The notes beneath the pieces were generated by a model. It saw only the letters and a list, made by a program, of their open reading frames with translations. It made no database searches and had not been told where the DNA came from. Of a DNA stretch of 7,937 nt, positions 1-6,199 are shown one piece after another (the first letter of the stretch is position 1; each line of letters opens with the position of its first letter). This DNA comes from an uncultured Collinsella sp. (GTDB lineage: Bacteria; Actinomycetota; Coriobacteriia; Coriobacteriales; Coriobacteriaceae). Both the position numbers and the translations under genes were made by a program. The DNA is taken from assembly GCA_902494585.1 (NCBI GenBank), contig CABUUD010000088.1, positions 1-7,937 of the forward strand. The letters are read 5' to 3'.

Positions 1-48
1 GTCGGTAAGACACGCCGAGGTCGCCGCGGACGGGCTGATATAGGGAGA

Positions 49-80
49 GGGCCTGACCCCATATCGTTGGGGCCAGGCCC
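49..80 (-). terminator. Hairpin downstream of the truncated nucleotidase, possible terminator
   Basis: Arms at 49-60 (GGGCCTGACCCC) and 69-80 (GGGGCCAGGCCC) enclose an 8-nt loop. On the minus-strand transcript this is a 12-bp stem with one G-U wobble. It lies 31 nt past the stop of the truncated nucleotidase. The following tract (TCTCCCTATATC) is only weakly U-rich, so it may be a poor terminator or a repeat-type hairpin. The arms carry GGGGTCAGGC, similar to a motif in the hairpin at 468-508. Confidence 0.45.
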
Positions 81-111
81 GATTTTGCCTCTTGACAATG
101 TCCTGCTCATA

Positions 112-444
112 TTAAAAGGTGTCCATGAGTTCGGCGATGCTCTTGCCCTCGCTCATGGTGGCAAAGGACTGCCCGTGGAAGGTGTCGCCTACATCGAGCA
201 GAAAGTCGGGGGCGTTGCTTTGAGCGCTATAGAGAACCGCCAGCCCGTCAAAGCCAATGGTGCCCGTGCCCTTGCTTGCGTTGTAGCTGTACTTGTAGCT
301 GCCGTGGATGTCGTTGGTGTGCATGACGGTTACGGCGCCGTCAATAGCGGCGGGCAGGTTCTCCGCGAAAGCGAGGCTTGGGATGCCTGCGAGCGCGCCG
401 GCTAACAACGCAGTGGCTAACGCAAGGCGGGGGATTCTTTTCAT
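112..444 (-). pseudogene. Truncated secreted 5'-nucleotidase/metallophosphatase (N-terminal remnant)
   Basis: A 110-residue reading frame starts at the ATG at 444, chosen because AAGGAG lies 6 nt upstream; an in-frame ATG at 480 lies inside the terminator stem. Residues 1-27 form a Sec signal peptide (MKR, hydrophobic core, AFA cleavage site). The mature part has VMHTNDIHGS, the first metal-binding motif of the UshA/5'-nucleotidase calcineurin-like family, and later LLDVGDTFHGQS, the second metal-binding block. Intact members continue with GNHD and further histidine motifs and a C-terminal nucleotide-binding domain, usually 500 or more residues in total. Here a TAA stop follows LMDTF directly, before GNHD, and I saw no continuation of the family sequence in 1-111. 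It is therefore very unlikely to be catalytic. Only 23 nt separate the start from the preceding terminator stem, leaving no room for a complete promoter between them. It is most likely a decayed gene; a small secreted protein is a less likely alternative. Confidence 0.75.
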
Positions 445-467
445 GGCAGTCTCCTTACTCTTTAACA

Positions 468-508
468 AAAACCACCACAAAGGTGCCTGTCCCCTTTGTG
501 GTGGTTTT
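468..508 (-). terminator. Rho-independent terminator of the ABC importer operon
   Basis: A perfect 16-bp inverted repeat (arms 468-483 and 493-508, AAAACCACCACAAAGG and its complement) encloses a 9-nt loop. It begins 8 nt after the ATPase stop codon. On the minus transcript the stem ends in TTTTTGTT, a good U-tract. The plus strand also ends in TTTT, so it could act in both directions. The top of the stem and the loop read GGGGACAGGCACC on the minus strand. Confidence 0.88.
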
Positions 509-516
509 CTAGGTCG

Positions 517-1311
517 TTAGCTCAGCAGCATGCGGTCGTTGGCGAGCTCGCCGCCCGAGACCTCCTCGAACTTCTGCAGCAGGTCGGCAACGGTGAGCGA
601 CTTCTTCTCGTCGCCTGCCACGTCGTAGATTACGTGGCCCTCGTGCATCATGATCAGACGATTGCCCAGACGGATGGCGTCGTTCATGTTATGCGTGACC
701 ATGAGCGTGGTCAGGTGGTGCTCGTCGACGATTTCCTCGGTCAGATTGAGCACCTTAGAGGCTGTCTTGGGGTCGAGCGCCGCGGTGTGCTCGTCGAGCA
801 GCAGCAGGCGTGGCTTGGTGAGCGTGGCCATGAGCAGGGTGAGTGCCTGGCGCTGGCCGCCCGAAAGCAGGCCGACCTTGGCGTTGAGGCGCGTGTCCAG
901 ACCAAGGTCCAGGCGCTTGAGCAGCTCAACGTACTCGTCCTTCTCGGCTTTGGTGACGCCCCACGAAAGACCGCGATGCTGGCCGCGGCGCTTGGCGAGG
1001 GCCAGGTTCTCGGCAATTTGCATGTCGGCTGCGGTGCCGCGCATGGGGTCCTGGAACACGCGGCCCAGGTACTTGGCGCGCTGCGACTCGCTCAGACGCG
1101 AGATGTCGGTGCCGTCGAGCTCGATAACGCCCGAATCGAGCGGATACACGCCGGCGATCATGTTGAGCAGCGTGGACTTGCCGGCGCCGTTGCCGCCAAT
1201 CACGGTTACAAAGTCGCCGTCGTTAAGGGTGAGGTCGACGCCGGTGAGCGCGCGCTTCTCGGTGACGGTGCCCTTGTTAAAGGTCTTCTTGACGTGTGAG
1301 AGCTTAAGCAT
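517..1311 (-). CDS. ABC transporter ATP-binding protein (TrpZ-like, aromatic amino acid/branched-chain-type importer)
   Basis: This 264-residue ATPase energises the importer encoded with the two genes upstream. All ABC motifs are present: Walker A GGNGAGKST (residues 39-47), the Q-loop glutamine in VFQDP (about 87), the signature LSGGQ (149-153), Walker B LLLLDE (169-174) with catalytic Glu174, the D-loop ALD, and the H-loop His in VTHN (207). Length and the start MLKLSHVKKTF fit the family annotated as putative tryptophan/tyrosine transport ATPase. The ATG at 1311 is preferred because a GAAGGGGG stretch lies about 9 nt upstream. The ATG at 1320 would add three residues but sits only about 1 nt from that purine run. 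The gene overlaps the permease end by 8 bp, which implies translational coupling. Substrate cannot be read from an ATPase. Confidence 0.95.
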   Translation of the reverse strand: MLKLSHVKKTFNKGTVTEKRALTGVDLTLNDGDFVTVIGGNGAGKSTLLNMIAGVYPLDSGVIELDGTDISRLSESQRAKYLGRVFQDPMRGTAADMQIAENLALAKRRGQHRGLSWGVTKAEKDEYVELLKRLDLGLDTRLNAKVGLLSGGQRQALTLLMATLTKPRLLLLDEHTAALDPKTASKVLNLTEEIVDEHHLTTLMVTHNMNDAIRLGNRLIMMHEGHVIYDVAGDEKKSLTVADLLQKFEEVSGGELANDRMLLS

Positions 1312-2227
1312 CTGCCTCATCCCCCTTCGTGTAGGAGCTGCGGAGCTTATAGCGCTCCCAAACCACGGGCACGCACAGGGCCACGGCGACGATCACAGCG
1401 GAAAGCAGCTTCATGTCGTTGGCGTCCATGCCCAACTGCAGCACGATGGCGCGGATGAGGAAGTACACCACGGAGCCAAAGACGGCGGAGGCAAGACGGA
1501 CGCTAAACTGCGTGAGGCCGCCGGGCAGCAGGCGGCCGAGCACCTCGCCGATAACAATGGCGGCAAGACCGATAACGATGGCACCGGTGCCCATGCCAAT
1601 GTCGGCATACTTTTGGCTCTGGCAGATGAGCGCGCCCGAAAGGCCGATGAGGGCGTTGGAGAGCACGAGGGCGATCATCTTGGTGGAGTTGGTGTTGACG
1701 CCCAGAGCGCGGATCATGTACTCGTTGTTGCCGGTGGCGCGCAGCGCCGAGCCGATCTCGGTGCCAAAGAACCAATACAGGATGGCGACGATAGCCACAG
1801 CGAGCAAGATGCCCAGGATGATGGCGACGGTGGACTGCGGCAGGCCCGTCATGTTGCTGACAGACGAGAAGATGGTGCCCTTGGCAAGGATGGGCGTATT
1901 GGATTTGCCCATGATGCGCAGGTTGATGGACCACAGGCTGATCTGCGTCAGGATTCCGGCGAGGATCGCGGGAATCTCAAAGACCGTGGTCAAAATGCCC
2001 GTGACCGCGCCCGCGATGGCGCCGGCGCACATGCCGGCCAGCACGGCGAGCAGCGGGTCGACGTTGTTATTGACGATGAGTACGGCGCAGACGCAGCCGC
2101 CGAGGGCAAAGCTGCCGTCGCAGGTCATATCGGGGATGTCGAGCAGGCGGAACGTGATAAACACGCCAAGCACCATAATGCCCCAGAGGACGCCCTGCGA
2201 AACGGCGCCCTGCAATGCAATAAGCAT
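1304..2227 (-). CDS. ABC transporter permease (TrpY-like, BPD_transp_2 family)
   Basis: A 307-residue integral membrane protein with about eight or nine hydrophobic segments (roughly residues 8-27, 38-53, 58-78, 84-104, 134-154, 184-203, 212-232, 246-265 and 273-291). The cytoplasmic loop FFGTEIGSALRATGNNEY followed by IRALGVNT (about 153-180) is the ATPase-contacting loop typical of branched-chain-type permeases. Together with the family-typical DIPDMTCDGSFALGG segment (about 30-44), this places it with the putative tryptophan/tyrosine ABC permeases found beside PF04392-type binding proteins. AGGAGG lies 8 nt before the ATG at 2227. Only one permease gene is present, so it would act as a homodimer. 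It overlaps the ATPase gene downstream and is separated from the binding-protein gene by 204 bp containing hairpins. Confidence 0.94.
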   Translation of the reverse strand: MLIALQGAVSQGVLWGIMVLGVFITFRLLDIPDMTCDGSFALGGCVCAVLIVNNNVDPLLAVLAGMCAGAIAGAVTGILTTVFEIPAILAGILTQISLWSINLRIMGKSNTPILAKGTIFSSVSNMTGLPQSTVAIILGILLAVAIVAILYWFFGTEIGSALRATGNNEYMIRALGVNTNSTKMIALVLSNALIGLSGALICQSQKYADIGMGTGAIVIGLAAIVIGEVLGRLLPGGLTQFSVRLASAVFGSVVYFLIRAIVLQLGMDANDMKLLSAVIVAVALCVPVVWERYKLRSSYTKGDEADA

Positions 2228-2302
2228 GCTTCATACCTCCTAGGATAGGGTGGACACGTGAGTCACCATGATAGCGGTAACAATGCATAAAAGAGCTGCG
2301 GC

Positions 2303-2322
2303 CGGATGTTTTGTCTCATCCG
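2303..2322 (-). repeat. Small hairpin in the gap between binding protein and permease genes
   Basis: CGGATG (2303-2308) and CATCCG (2317-2322) form a 6-bp stem with an 8-nt loop. On the minus strand it is followed after about 9 nt by CTCTTTTATG. It could be part of an attenuator or an RNA-stability element with the larger hairpin at 2330-2363, but it is short enough to have arisen by chance. Confidence 0.3.
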
Positions 2323-2329
2323 TAACAAG

Positions 2330-2363
2330 CAGGGCGAACGCCGGTCTTTGGCGTTCGCCCCTG
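2330..2363 (-). terminator. Intra-operon hairpin after the binding-protein gene (partial terminator or mRNA stabiliser)
   Basis: GGGCGAACGCC (2332-2342) and GGCGTTCGCCC (2350-2360) pair perfectly over 11 bp around a 7-nt loop. The stem extends by CAG/CTG past one bulged C. It lies about 70 nt after the binding-protein stop and about 100 nt before the permease start. The downstream minus-strand sequence (TGCTTGTTACGG) has no proper U-tract, so complete termination is unlikely. In ABC importers such a stem often leaves the binding-protein message in excess; that role is inferred here. Confidence 0.6.
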
Positions 2364-2431
2364 TGGCTCAGATATTGAATAACGCAGCTATGGCGCGAGT
2401 GCGGGTCCTAGACGCGTTACCGCGCATGGCG

Positions 2432-3412
2432 CTACTCGTCCAGAGCGGAAAGGTCGATGCCCAGCGCCTCGGCCATCTCGTCGTTCTTGACGACGACCAG
2501 GTCCTTGCTCGAGAGGTGCTTGATCGGCATATCCTCGGGCTTGGCCTCGCCCTTCAGGATCTTAACGGCCATCTCGCCCGCGGCGTAGCCCAGGTCCTCA
2601 TAGTTGATGGAGAGGGTGAACAGGCCGCCGGCCATGCACATGCCCTCCTCGCCGGTTACGAAGGGGAGCTTATTCTCCTTGCAGATTTGGCCGACCTGCG
2701 AAGCGCCCGCGGCGATGGTGTTATCGGTGGGGGAGTACAGCGCGTCGACCTTGCCAACGGCAGATTCGACGACGGACTGGATCTCGTTGGAGCTCGAGAC
2801 GGTGAAGTCGGTGTAGTCCAGGCCCAGCTTGTCGAGCTCCTTCTTGGCGGCCTTGATCTGGACGTCGGAGTTGGACTCGGCGGTGCAGTAGAGCAGACCG
2901 ACCTTCTTTACGTCGGGCAGGACCTTCTGCATCATCTCGAGCTGCTCGGCGACCGGGGTGAGGTCGGAGGCGCCAGTAACGTTGGTGCCGGGCTTGTCGT
3001 TGTCCTGGACCAGGCCGGAGGCGGCGTAGTCGGTGATGGCGCAGCCCACGATGGGGATATCGGCCGTGGCACCGGCGGCGGCCTGCGCGGCGGGCGTAGC
3101 GATGGCATAGATCAGGTCGACGCCATCGCCCACGAACTTGTCGGCGATGGACTTACACGTGGACTGGTCATTCTGGGCGTTCTTCTGGTCGATTTTGACC
3201 TTAAGGCCGCTCTTCTTGATGGCCTTGACGAAGCCGTCGTTGGCGGCGTCGAGTGCGGAGTGCTCGGTGAGCTGCAGAATGCCGACGGTGTAGTCGGAAC
3301 CGGCGGCAGCAGAGCCGGAACCAGAGTTGCCGCCGCATCCGGCGAGCGGAGCGAGCGCGAGCAGGCCGGCAGAGACCAGAAGGCTCCTGCGGCTGATGGT
3401 GATGTCCTTCAT
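2432..3412 (-). CDS. ABC transporter substrate-binding lipoprotein (PF04392-type, TrpX-like)
   Basis: A 326-residue periplasmic-type binding protein anchored at the outer face of the membrane. The N-terminus has SRRSLL (8-12), a twin-arginine-like motif, a hydrophobic stretch, and a lipobox LAGC with Cys26 as the lipidated residue, then a Gly/Ser-rich linker (27-39). The mature part starts YTVGILQLTEHSALDAANDGF, the characteristic opening of the ABC_sub_bind family (known members bind tryptophan or tyrosine). Later family hallmarks are IVGCAITDY, LYCTAESNS, DALYSPTDNT and YEDLGYAAGEMAVKIL. The start at 3412 is supported by GGGGG 7-8 nt upstream and by the signal sequence beginning there; an in-frame TTG at 3460 is unlikely. 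It is the first gene of the importer operon, with a promoter candidate just upstream. Aromatic amino acid specificity is inferred from family only; other small ligands are possible. Confidence 0.94.
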   Translation of the reverse strand: MKDITISRRSLLVSAGLLALAPLAGCGGNSGSGSAAAGSDYTVGILQLTEHSALDAANDGFVKAIKKSGLKVKIDQKNAQNDQSTCKSIADKFVGDGVDLIYAIATPAAQAAAGATADIPIVGCAITDYAASGLVQDNDKPGTNVTGASDLTPVAEQLEMMQKVLPDVKKVGLLYCTAESNSDVQIKAAKKELDKLGLDYTDFTVSSSNEIQSVVESAVGKVDALYSPTDNTIAAGASQVGQICKENKLPFVTGEEGMCMAGGLFTLSINYEDLGYAAGEMAVKILKGEAKPEDMPIKHLSSKDLVVVKNDEMAEALGIDLSALDE

Positions 3413-3447
3413 ATCGTTACCCCCAGTATAGAAATGGCTGGAAACAC

Positions 3448-3466
3448 TGCACTCAAACAAAGTGCA
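3448..3466. promoter_or_regulatory. Inverted repeat in the importer leader, candidate operator
   Basis: TGCACT (3448-3453) and AGTGCA (3461-3466) form a perfect 6-bp dyad with a 7-nt spacer. It lies just downstream of the candidate -10 box and upstream of the ribosome binding site. This is a sensible place for a repressor. It could equally form a small RNA hairpin in the leader. The binding protein for it is unknown. Confidence 0.35.
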
Positions 3467-3475
3467 AGTGGAACT

Positions 3476-3503
3476 ATAGTAGCGCGGATGTCCATTTTTA
3501 CAA
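3476..3503 (-). promoter_or_regulatory. Candidate sigma-70-type promoter of the ABC importer operon
   Basis: On the minus strand, TTGTAA (-35, 3498-3503) and TACTAT (-10, 3476-3481) are separated by 16 bp. The -10 lies 63 nt before the binding-protein start codon. The local sequence is AT-rich compared with its surroundings, and the site lies past the end of the WYL gene, so the importer can be transcribed independently of it. The assignment is by consensus reading only. Confidence 0.5.
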
Positions 3504-3572
3504 TAACCTGGCGGGTTTTTTAATACAGAACCGGATGGGCGGTACGGGTAGTCGAATGGACGGCGGAGGTTC

Positions 3573-4355
3573 TTATGCGGCGGAGGCGTCGTCCTCCTCC
3601 AGGGCGGCGAAGAGCTTCTTGCCGTCGAGGAGACGCGTGGTGACGTTTCTCATGCGCCCGATCTCTACGGTACGCAGCGTGTCATCGGCGCCTCGGGCGT
3701 CATAGACCGTTCCCAGCAAATACGAGATGCCGTCTCGTTGCTTGATGGCAAAGGGGCGGAGTGTCATCCGTGCTACTTCGGTTTCGCCACGTGCCGTGAC
3801 GCTCGAAATATCAAAACTCACCGTGGTTCCGTGGTCGATGGCCTGCTCGACGAGCTCGCAGGTGTCGATGCGCTTGACGGGCGTGCGCGTGGCCTTGGTG
3901 GATTTGCCGCCGGCGCTTGGAGCAGGCTCGGGTGCATCGAGGTAGCCGCGAACGTCGGCACTCGCCATGGCGACCAAGTGCTGAGCCATGCTTTTTCGAA
4001 TGGCGATGGGCGTAGAGCGGTTGCGCATGACCATACCGTGGAGCCGGATGATCTCTTCGTCGGTGAGCGGACGGGTCAAGAGCTGATACCCCACGCCGCG
4101 TTTGTACTCAATTTCGTATCCGGCATGGCGAAGTGCGGAGATGGCAGTGTAGATGCTGCGCCGCGCCGCCGAGATGGGCATGCGGGCGGGGTCGTCGGGA
4201 TGGGCGAGGCGCCGGATCAACTCATCGGAAAGCATGGTCTTGTCCTCGCCAGTGTTCTCGCTTAATAGTTGCAAGATGCGAACGGCACGATAGGCTGCCA
4301 TCGAGGCGGCGCCTCTGGTCGTGGTGTCGTAGGTTTCAACAGCGGCTTCGGTCAT
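3573..4355 (-). CDS. WYL-domain transcriptional regulator (DeoR/YafY-like)
   Basis: A 260-residue cytoplasmic DNA-binding regulator. Residues about 22-92 form a winged helix-turn-helix, with RAVRILQLLSEN, then SAARRSIYTAISALRHAGYEIEYKR (recognition helix and wing) and GVGYQLL, as in WYL regulators. A linker rich in Ala, Pro, Ser and Lys (about 141-160) leads to a WYL-like ligand-sensing domain (about 166-240) containing LRPFAIKQRDGISYLLGTVYD and RTVEIGRMRNV. The eponymous W-Y-L is S-Y-L here. ATG at 4355 is favoured, with AAGGA about 10 nt upstream; a GTG at 4364 in the same frame would add three residues but is almost on top of that site. The gene is transcribed towards the ABC importer, whose promoter begins about 70 bp beyond its stop, so control of the importer is possible but unproven. 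The effector is unknown. Confidence 0.85.
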   Translation of the reverse strand: MTEAAVETYDTTTRGAASMAAYRAVRILQLLSENTGEDKTMLSDELIRRLAHPDDPARMPISAARRSIYTAISALRHAGYEIEYKRGVGYQLLTRPLTDEEIIRLHGMVMRNRSTPIAIRKSMAQHLVAMASADVRGYLDAPEPAPSAGGKSTKATRTPVKRIDTCELVEQAIDHGTTVSFDISSVTARGETEVARMTLRPFAIKQRDGISYLLGTVYDARGADDTLRTVEIGRMRNVTTRLLDGKKLFAALEEDDASAA

Positions 4356-4472
4356 GGTGCCCACGTCCTTTCCGTTTTGGGTGGTGACGGTATGGAGCCT
4401 AGGGCGCGGGGTTTTCCCAGGGGCGCAGGGCGCTCTGGGCGGTCGGTAGTCGTCGGCAAACGGCGGGTCGAG

Positions 4473-4535
4473 TTTTCAACAGCCCTGCTCAACTGACCAA
4501 AAACTTGCCAAAAGCTTGACGGATGCTGTTGAAAA
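4473..4535. repeat. Widely spaced 11-bp inverted repeat upstream of the WYL gene
   Basis: TTTTCAACAGC (4473-4483) and GCTGTTGAAAA (4525-4535) are perfect complements 41 nt apart. They flank the tandem repeat at 4497-4518 and lie in the only AT-rich part of the 180-bp gap between the asnS terminator and the WYL gene. The right arm touches the A-run beside the asnS terminator. An operator pair for DNA looping or an alternative RNA structure is possible. Confidence 0.45.
4497..4518. promoter_or_regulatory. Tandem 11-bp direct repeats, candidate regulator binding sites
   Basis: CCAAAAACTTG (4497-4507) is followed directly by CCAAAAGCTTG (4508-4518); the copies differ at one base. The 11-bp period is about one helical turn, so two protein subunits would bind the same face of the DNA. 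The site is about 140 bp upstream of the WYL start, compatible with autoregulation. I could not pick a convincing -35/-10 pair between here and the gene. Confidence 0.4.
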
Positions 4536-4567
4536 AAGCGTCTCTCGACCGATGTCGAGAGACGCTT
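4536..4567 (-). terminator. asnS: Rho-independent terminator of asnS
   Basis: A perfect 14-bp stem (AAGCGTCTCTCGAC at 4536-4549, complement at 4554-4567) with a 4-nt loop, 47 nt past the asnS stop. On the minus transcript it ends in TTTTTT. This is a textbook intrinsic terminator and separates asnS from the WYL gene. Confidence 0.93.
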
Positions 4568-4614
4568 GTGCGATGAGCGTTTGCGTGTGGCGACGCGAGC
4601 TAGCGTCCGACGTA

Positions 4615-6018
4615 TTAGAAGTCGGCGTTGCCCACGGTGCGCGGGTGCGGCAGGACGTCGCGGATGTTGCCCACGCCGGTCAGATACATGACCAAGCGCT
4701 CGAAGCCCAGACCGTAGCCGGCGTGCTTGCAGGAACCGTAGCGGCGCAGGTCCAGATAGTACTTGTACTGCTCGGGATTCATGCCCAGGTCCTTGATACG
4801 GGCCTCGAGCAGGTCCAGGCGCTCCTCGCGCTGGGAGCCACCGATGATCTCGCCGATGCCCGGCACCAGGCAGTCGGCGGCGGCGACGGTCTTGCCGTCG
4901 TCGTTCATGCGCATATAGAAGGCCTTGATCTCTGCCGGGTAGTCGGTTACGAAGGTCGGGCGCTTAAAGTGCTCCTCGGTCAGGAAGCGCTCGTGCTCGG
5001 TCTGCAGGTCGATGCCCCAGCTGACGGGGTAATCAAACTGGTGGCCAGCAGCGACTGCCTGCTCCAGGATCTCGATGGCATCGGTGTAGGTAACGCGGGC
5101 AAAGTCGGAGTTTGCCACGTGGTCCAGGCGCTCGATCAGGCCCTTGTCCACAAACTTGTTGAGCATGTTGAGCTCGTCGGGGCAGGTGGCCATAACGTCC
5201 TTGAGGACGTACTTGAGCATGGCTTCGGCGTTATCCATGTAGTCGTTCAGATCGGCAAAGGCCATCTCGGGCTCGATCATCCAAAACTCGGCGGCGTGGC
5301 GCGTGGTGTTGGAGTTTTCGGCGCGGAAGGTGGGGCCAAAGGTGTACACGTCGCCAAAGGCCATGGCAAAGTTCTCGGCGTTGAGCTGGCCGGACACGGT
5401 GAGGCTCGCGTGCTTGCCAAAGAAGTCCTGGCTCCAGTCGACCTCGCCGGACTCGGTGAGGGGCGGATTTTTGGGGTCGAGCGTGGTCACGCGGAACATC
5501 TCGCCGGCGCCCTCGCAGTCACTCGTGGTGATGATAGGGGTGTTGACGTAGACAAAGCCCTGCTCCTGGAAGAAGCGGTGGATGGCCGCAGCCGCGACAG
5601 AGCGGATGCGGAACACGGCTCGGAACAGGTTGGTGCGCGGGCGCAGGTGCTGCTGGGTGCGCAGGAACTCGACGGTTGCGCGCTTCTTCTGCAGCGGGTA
5701 ATCCGGGGCGCTGACGCCCTCGACCTCGATGGAGGTGGCAGAAACCTCGAAAGGCTGGGGCGCATCGGGGGTCAGCTTGACGGTGCCGGTGCAGATGAGG
5801 GCGGCCGAGACGTTTTGATGGGCGATCCCGTCGTAGTTGTCGAGTGCATCGCGGTTCATGACGACCTGCAGGTCGCGGAAGCAGCTGCCGTCGTTGAGCG
5901 TAACAAAGCCAAAGTTCTTCATGTCGCGGACGGACTTGACCCAGCCGGCGACGGTGACGGTCTGGCCGCCGAGCGACTCGGCGTCGGCGTAGAGCTGCGC
6001 GATTTTGGTGCGGTTCAC
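4615..6018 (-). CDS. asnS: Asparaginyl-tRNA synthetase
   Basis: Charges tRNA-Asn with asparagine using ATP in the cytoplasm. The 467-residue product is almost the same length as E. coli AsnRS (466) and aligns with it along its whole length by eye. The N-terminal OB-fold anticodon-binding domain spans about 18-105 (TVAGWVKSVRDMKNFGFVTLNDGS). The class II catalytic core has HLRPRTN (124-130), SDCEGAGEMF (167-175), motif 2 FRAENSNTTRHAAEFWMIEPE (231-251), GIGEIIGGSQREERL (387-401) and motif 3 GLGFERLVMYLTGVGNIRDV (436-455). I place the start at GTG 6018, since GGGAGG lies 4 nt upstream and the protein length then fits. ATG codons at 6030 and 6054 have no ribosome binding site; the frame stays open far upstream but would run through the EIIA terminator. 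It is monocistronic, between two terminators. Confidence 0.97.
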   Translation of the reverse strand: MNRTKIAQLYADAESLGGQTVTVAGWVKSVRDMKNFGFVTLNDGSCFRDLQVVMNRDALDNYDGIAHQNVSAALICTGTVKLTPDAPQPFEVSATSIEVEGVSAPDYPLQKKRATVEFLRTQQHLRPRTNLFRAVFRIRSVAAAAIHRFFQEQGFVYVNTPIITTSDCEGAGEMFRVTTLDPKNPPLTESGEVDWSQDFFGKHASLTVSGQLNAENFAMAFGDVYTFGPTFRAENSNTTRHAAEFWMIEPEMAFADLNDYMDNAEAMLKYVLKDVMATCPDELNMLNKFVDKGLIERLDHVANSDFARVTYTDAIEILEQAVAAGHQFDYPVSWGIDLQTEHERFLTEEHFKRPTFVTDYPAEIKAFYMRMNDDGKTVAAADCLVPGIGEIIGGSQREERLDLLEARIKDLGMNPEQYKYYLDLRRYGSCKHAGYGLGFERLVMYLTGVGNIRDVLPHPRTVGNADF

Positions 6019-6064
6019 GTATCCTCCCATAACGGTTGAATGATAGTTATCCATACAGTTCGAT

Positions 6065-6070
6065 ATTCTA
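6065..6070 (-). promoter_or_regulatory. asnS: Candidate -10 box for asnS
   Basis: TAGAAT on the minus strand, 46 nt before the asnS GTG start, in an AT-rich stretch after the EIIA terminator. No good -35 element is visible 16-18 bp upstream. A weaker alternative is TTGAAA with TTATCT at 18-bp spacing nearer the terminator. No T-box leader (specifier hairpin plus antiterminator) fits in the roughly 110 nt available. Confidence 0.3.
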
Positions 6071-6130
6071 GCAGCTCGGCTCATTTGGGATATACAGATA
6101 AGGCATTGGCGGGATGGTTTTTCAAACGAA

Positions 6131-6162
6131 AAGCGCCCGCGGCCAAATGGTCGCGGGCGCTT
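6131..6162 (-). terminator. Rho-independent terminator of the EIIA gene
   Basis: AAGCGCCCGCG (6131-6141) and CGCGGGCGCTT (6152-6162) make an 11-bp perfect GC-rich stem around a 10-nt loop that can pair a little further. On the minus transcript it ends in CTTTTCGTTTG. It lies 37 nt past the EIIA stop and isolates EIIA from asnS. Confidence 0.88.
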
Positions 6163-6199
6163 GACGAGGTGCCTTTTGGCTGTGTGGCGCGGGGCCTGA

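Noticed and set aside
650..2248. Very long plus-strand open frame (532 codons) opposite the ATPase and permease genes
   Set aside because: The translation is rich in Arg, Ser, Gly, Asp and His runs with no recognisable domain, and it lies antisense to two clear genes. Long antisense frames are expected in high-GC coding DNA.
3413..3475. T-box or tryptophan attenuator in the importer leader
   Set aside because: The leader is only about 60 nt, with no room for the T-box stems, no Trp-codon leader peptide, and no terminator/antiterminator pair.
2306..3523. 405-codon plus-strand frame opposite the binding-protein gene
   Set aside because: It is antisense to a well-supported lipoprotein gene and has a low-complexity Gly/Val/Asp-rich translation.
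3504..3530. AACC/GGTT mini-hairpin followed by a T-run on the plus strand, as a terminator
   Set aside because: The stem is only 4 bp, no plus-strand gene lies upstream, and on the minus strand it has no U-tract, so it does not terminate the WYL gene convincingly.
4516..6039. 507-codon plus-strand frame opposite asnS
   Set aside because: It mirrors asnS exactly and begins inside the asnS terminator. Its composition (Val, Gly, Ala, Asp, His) is that of an antisense shadow, and no ribosome binding site was seen.
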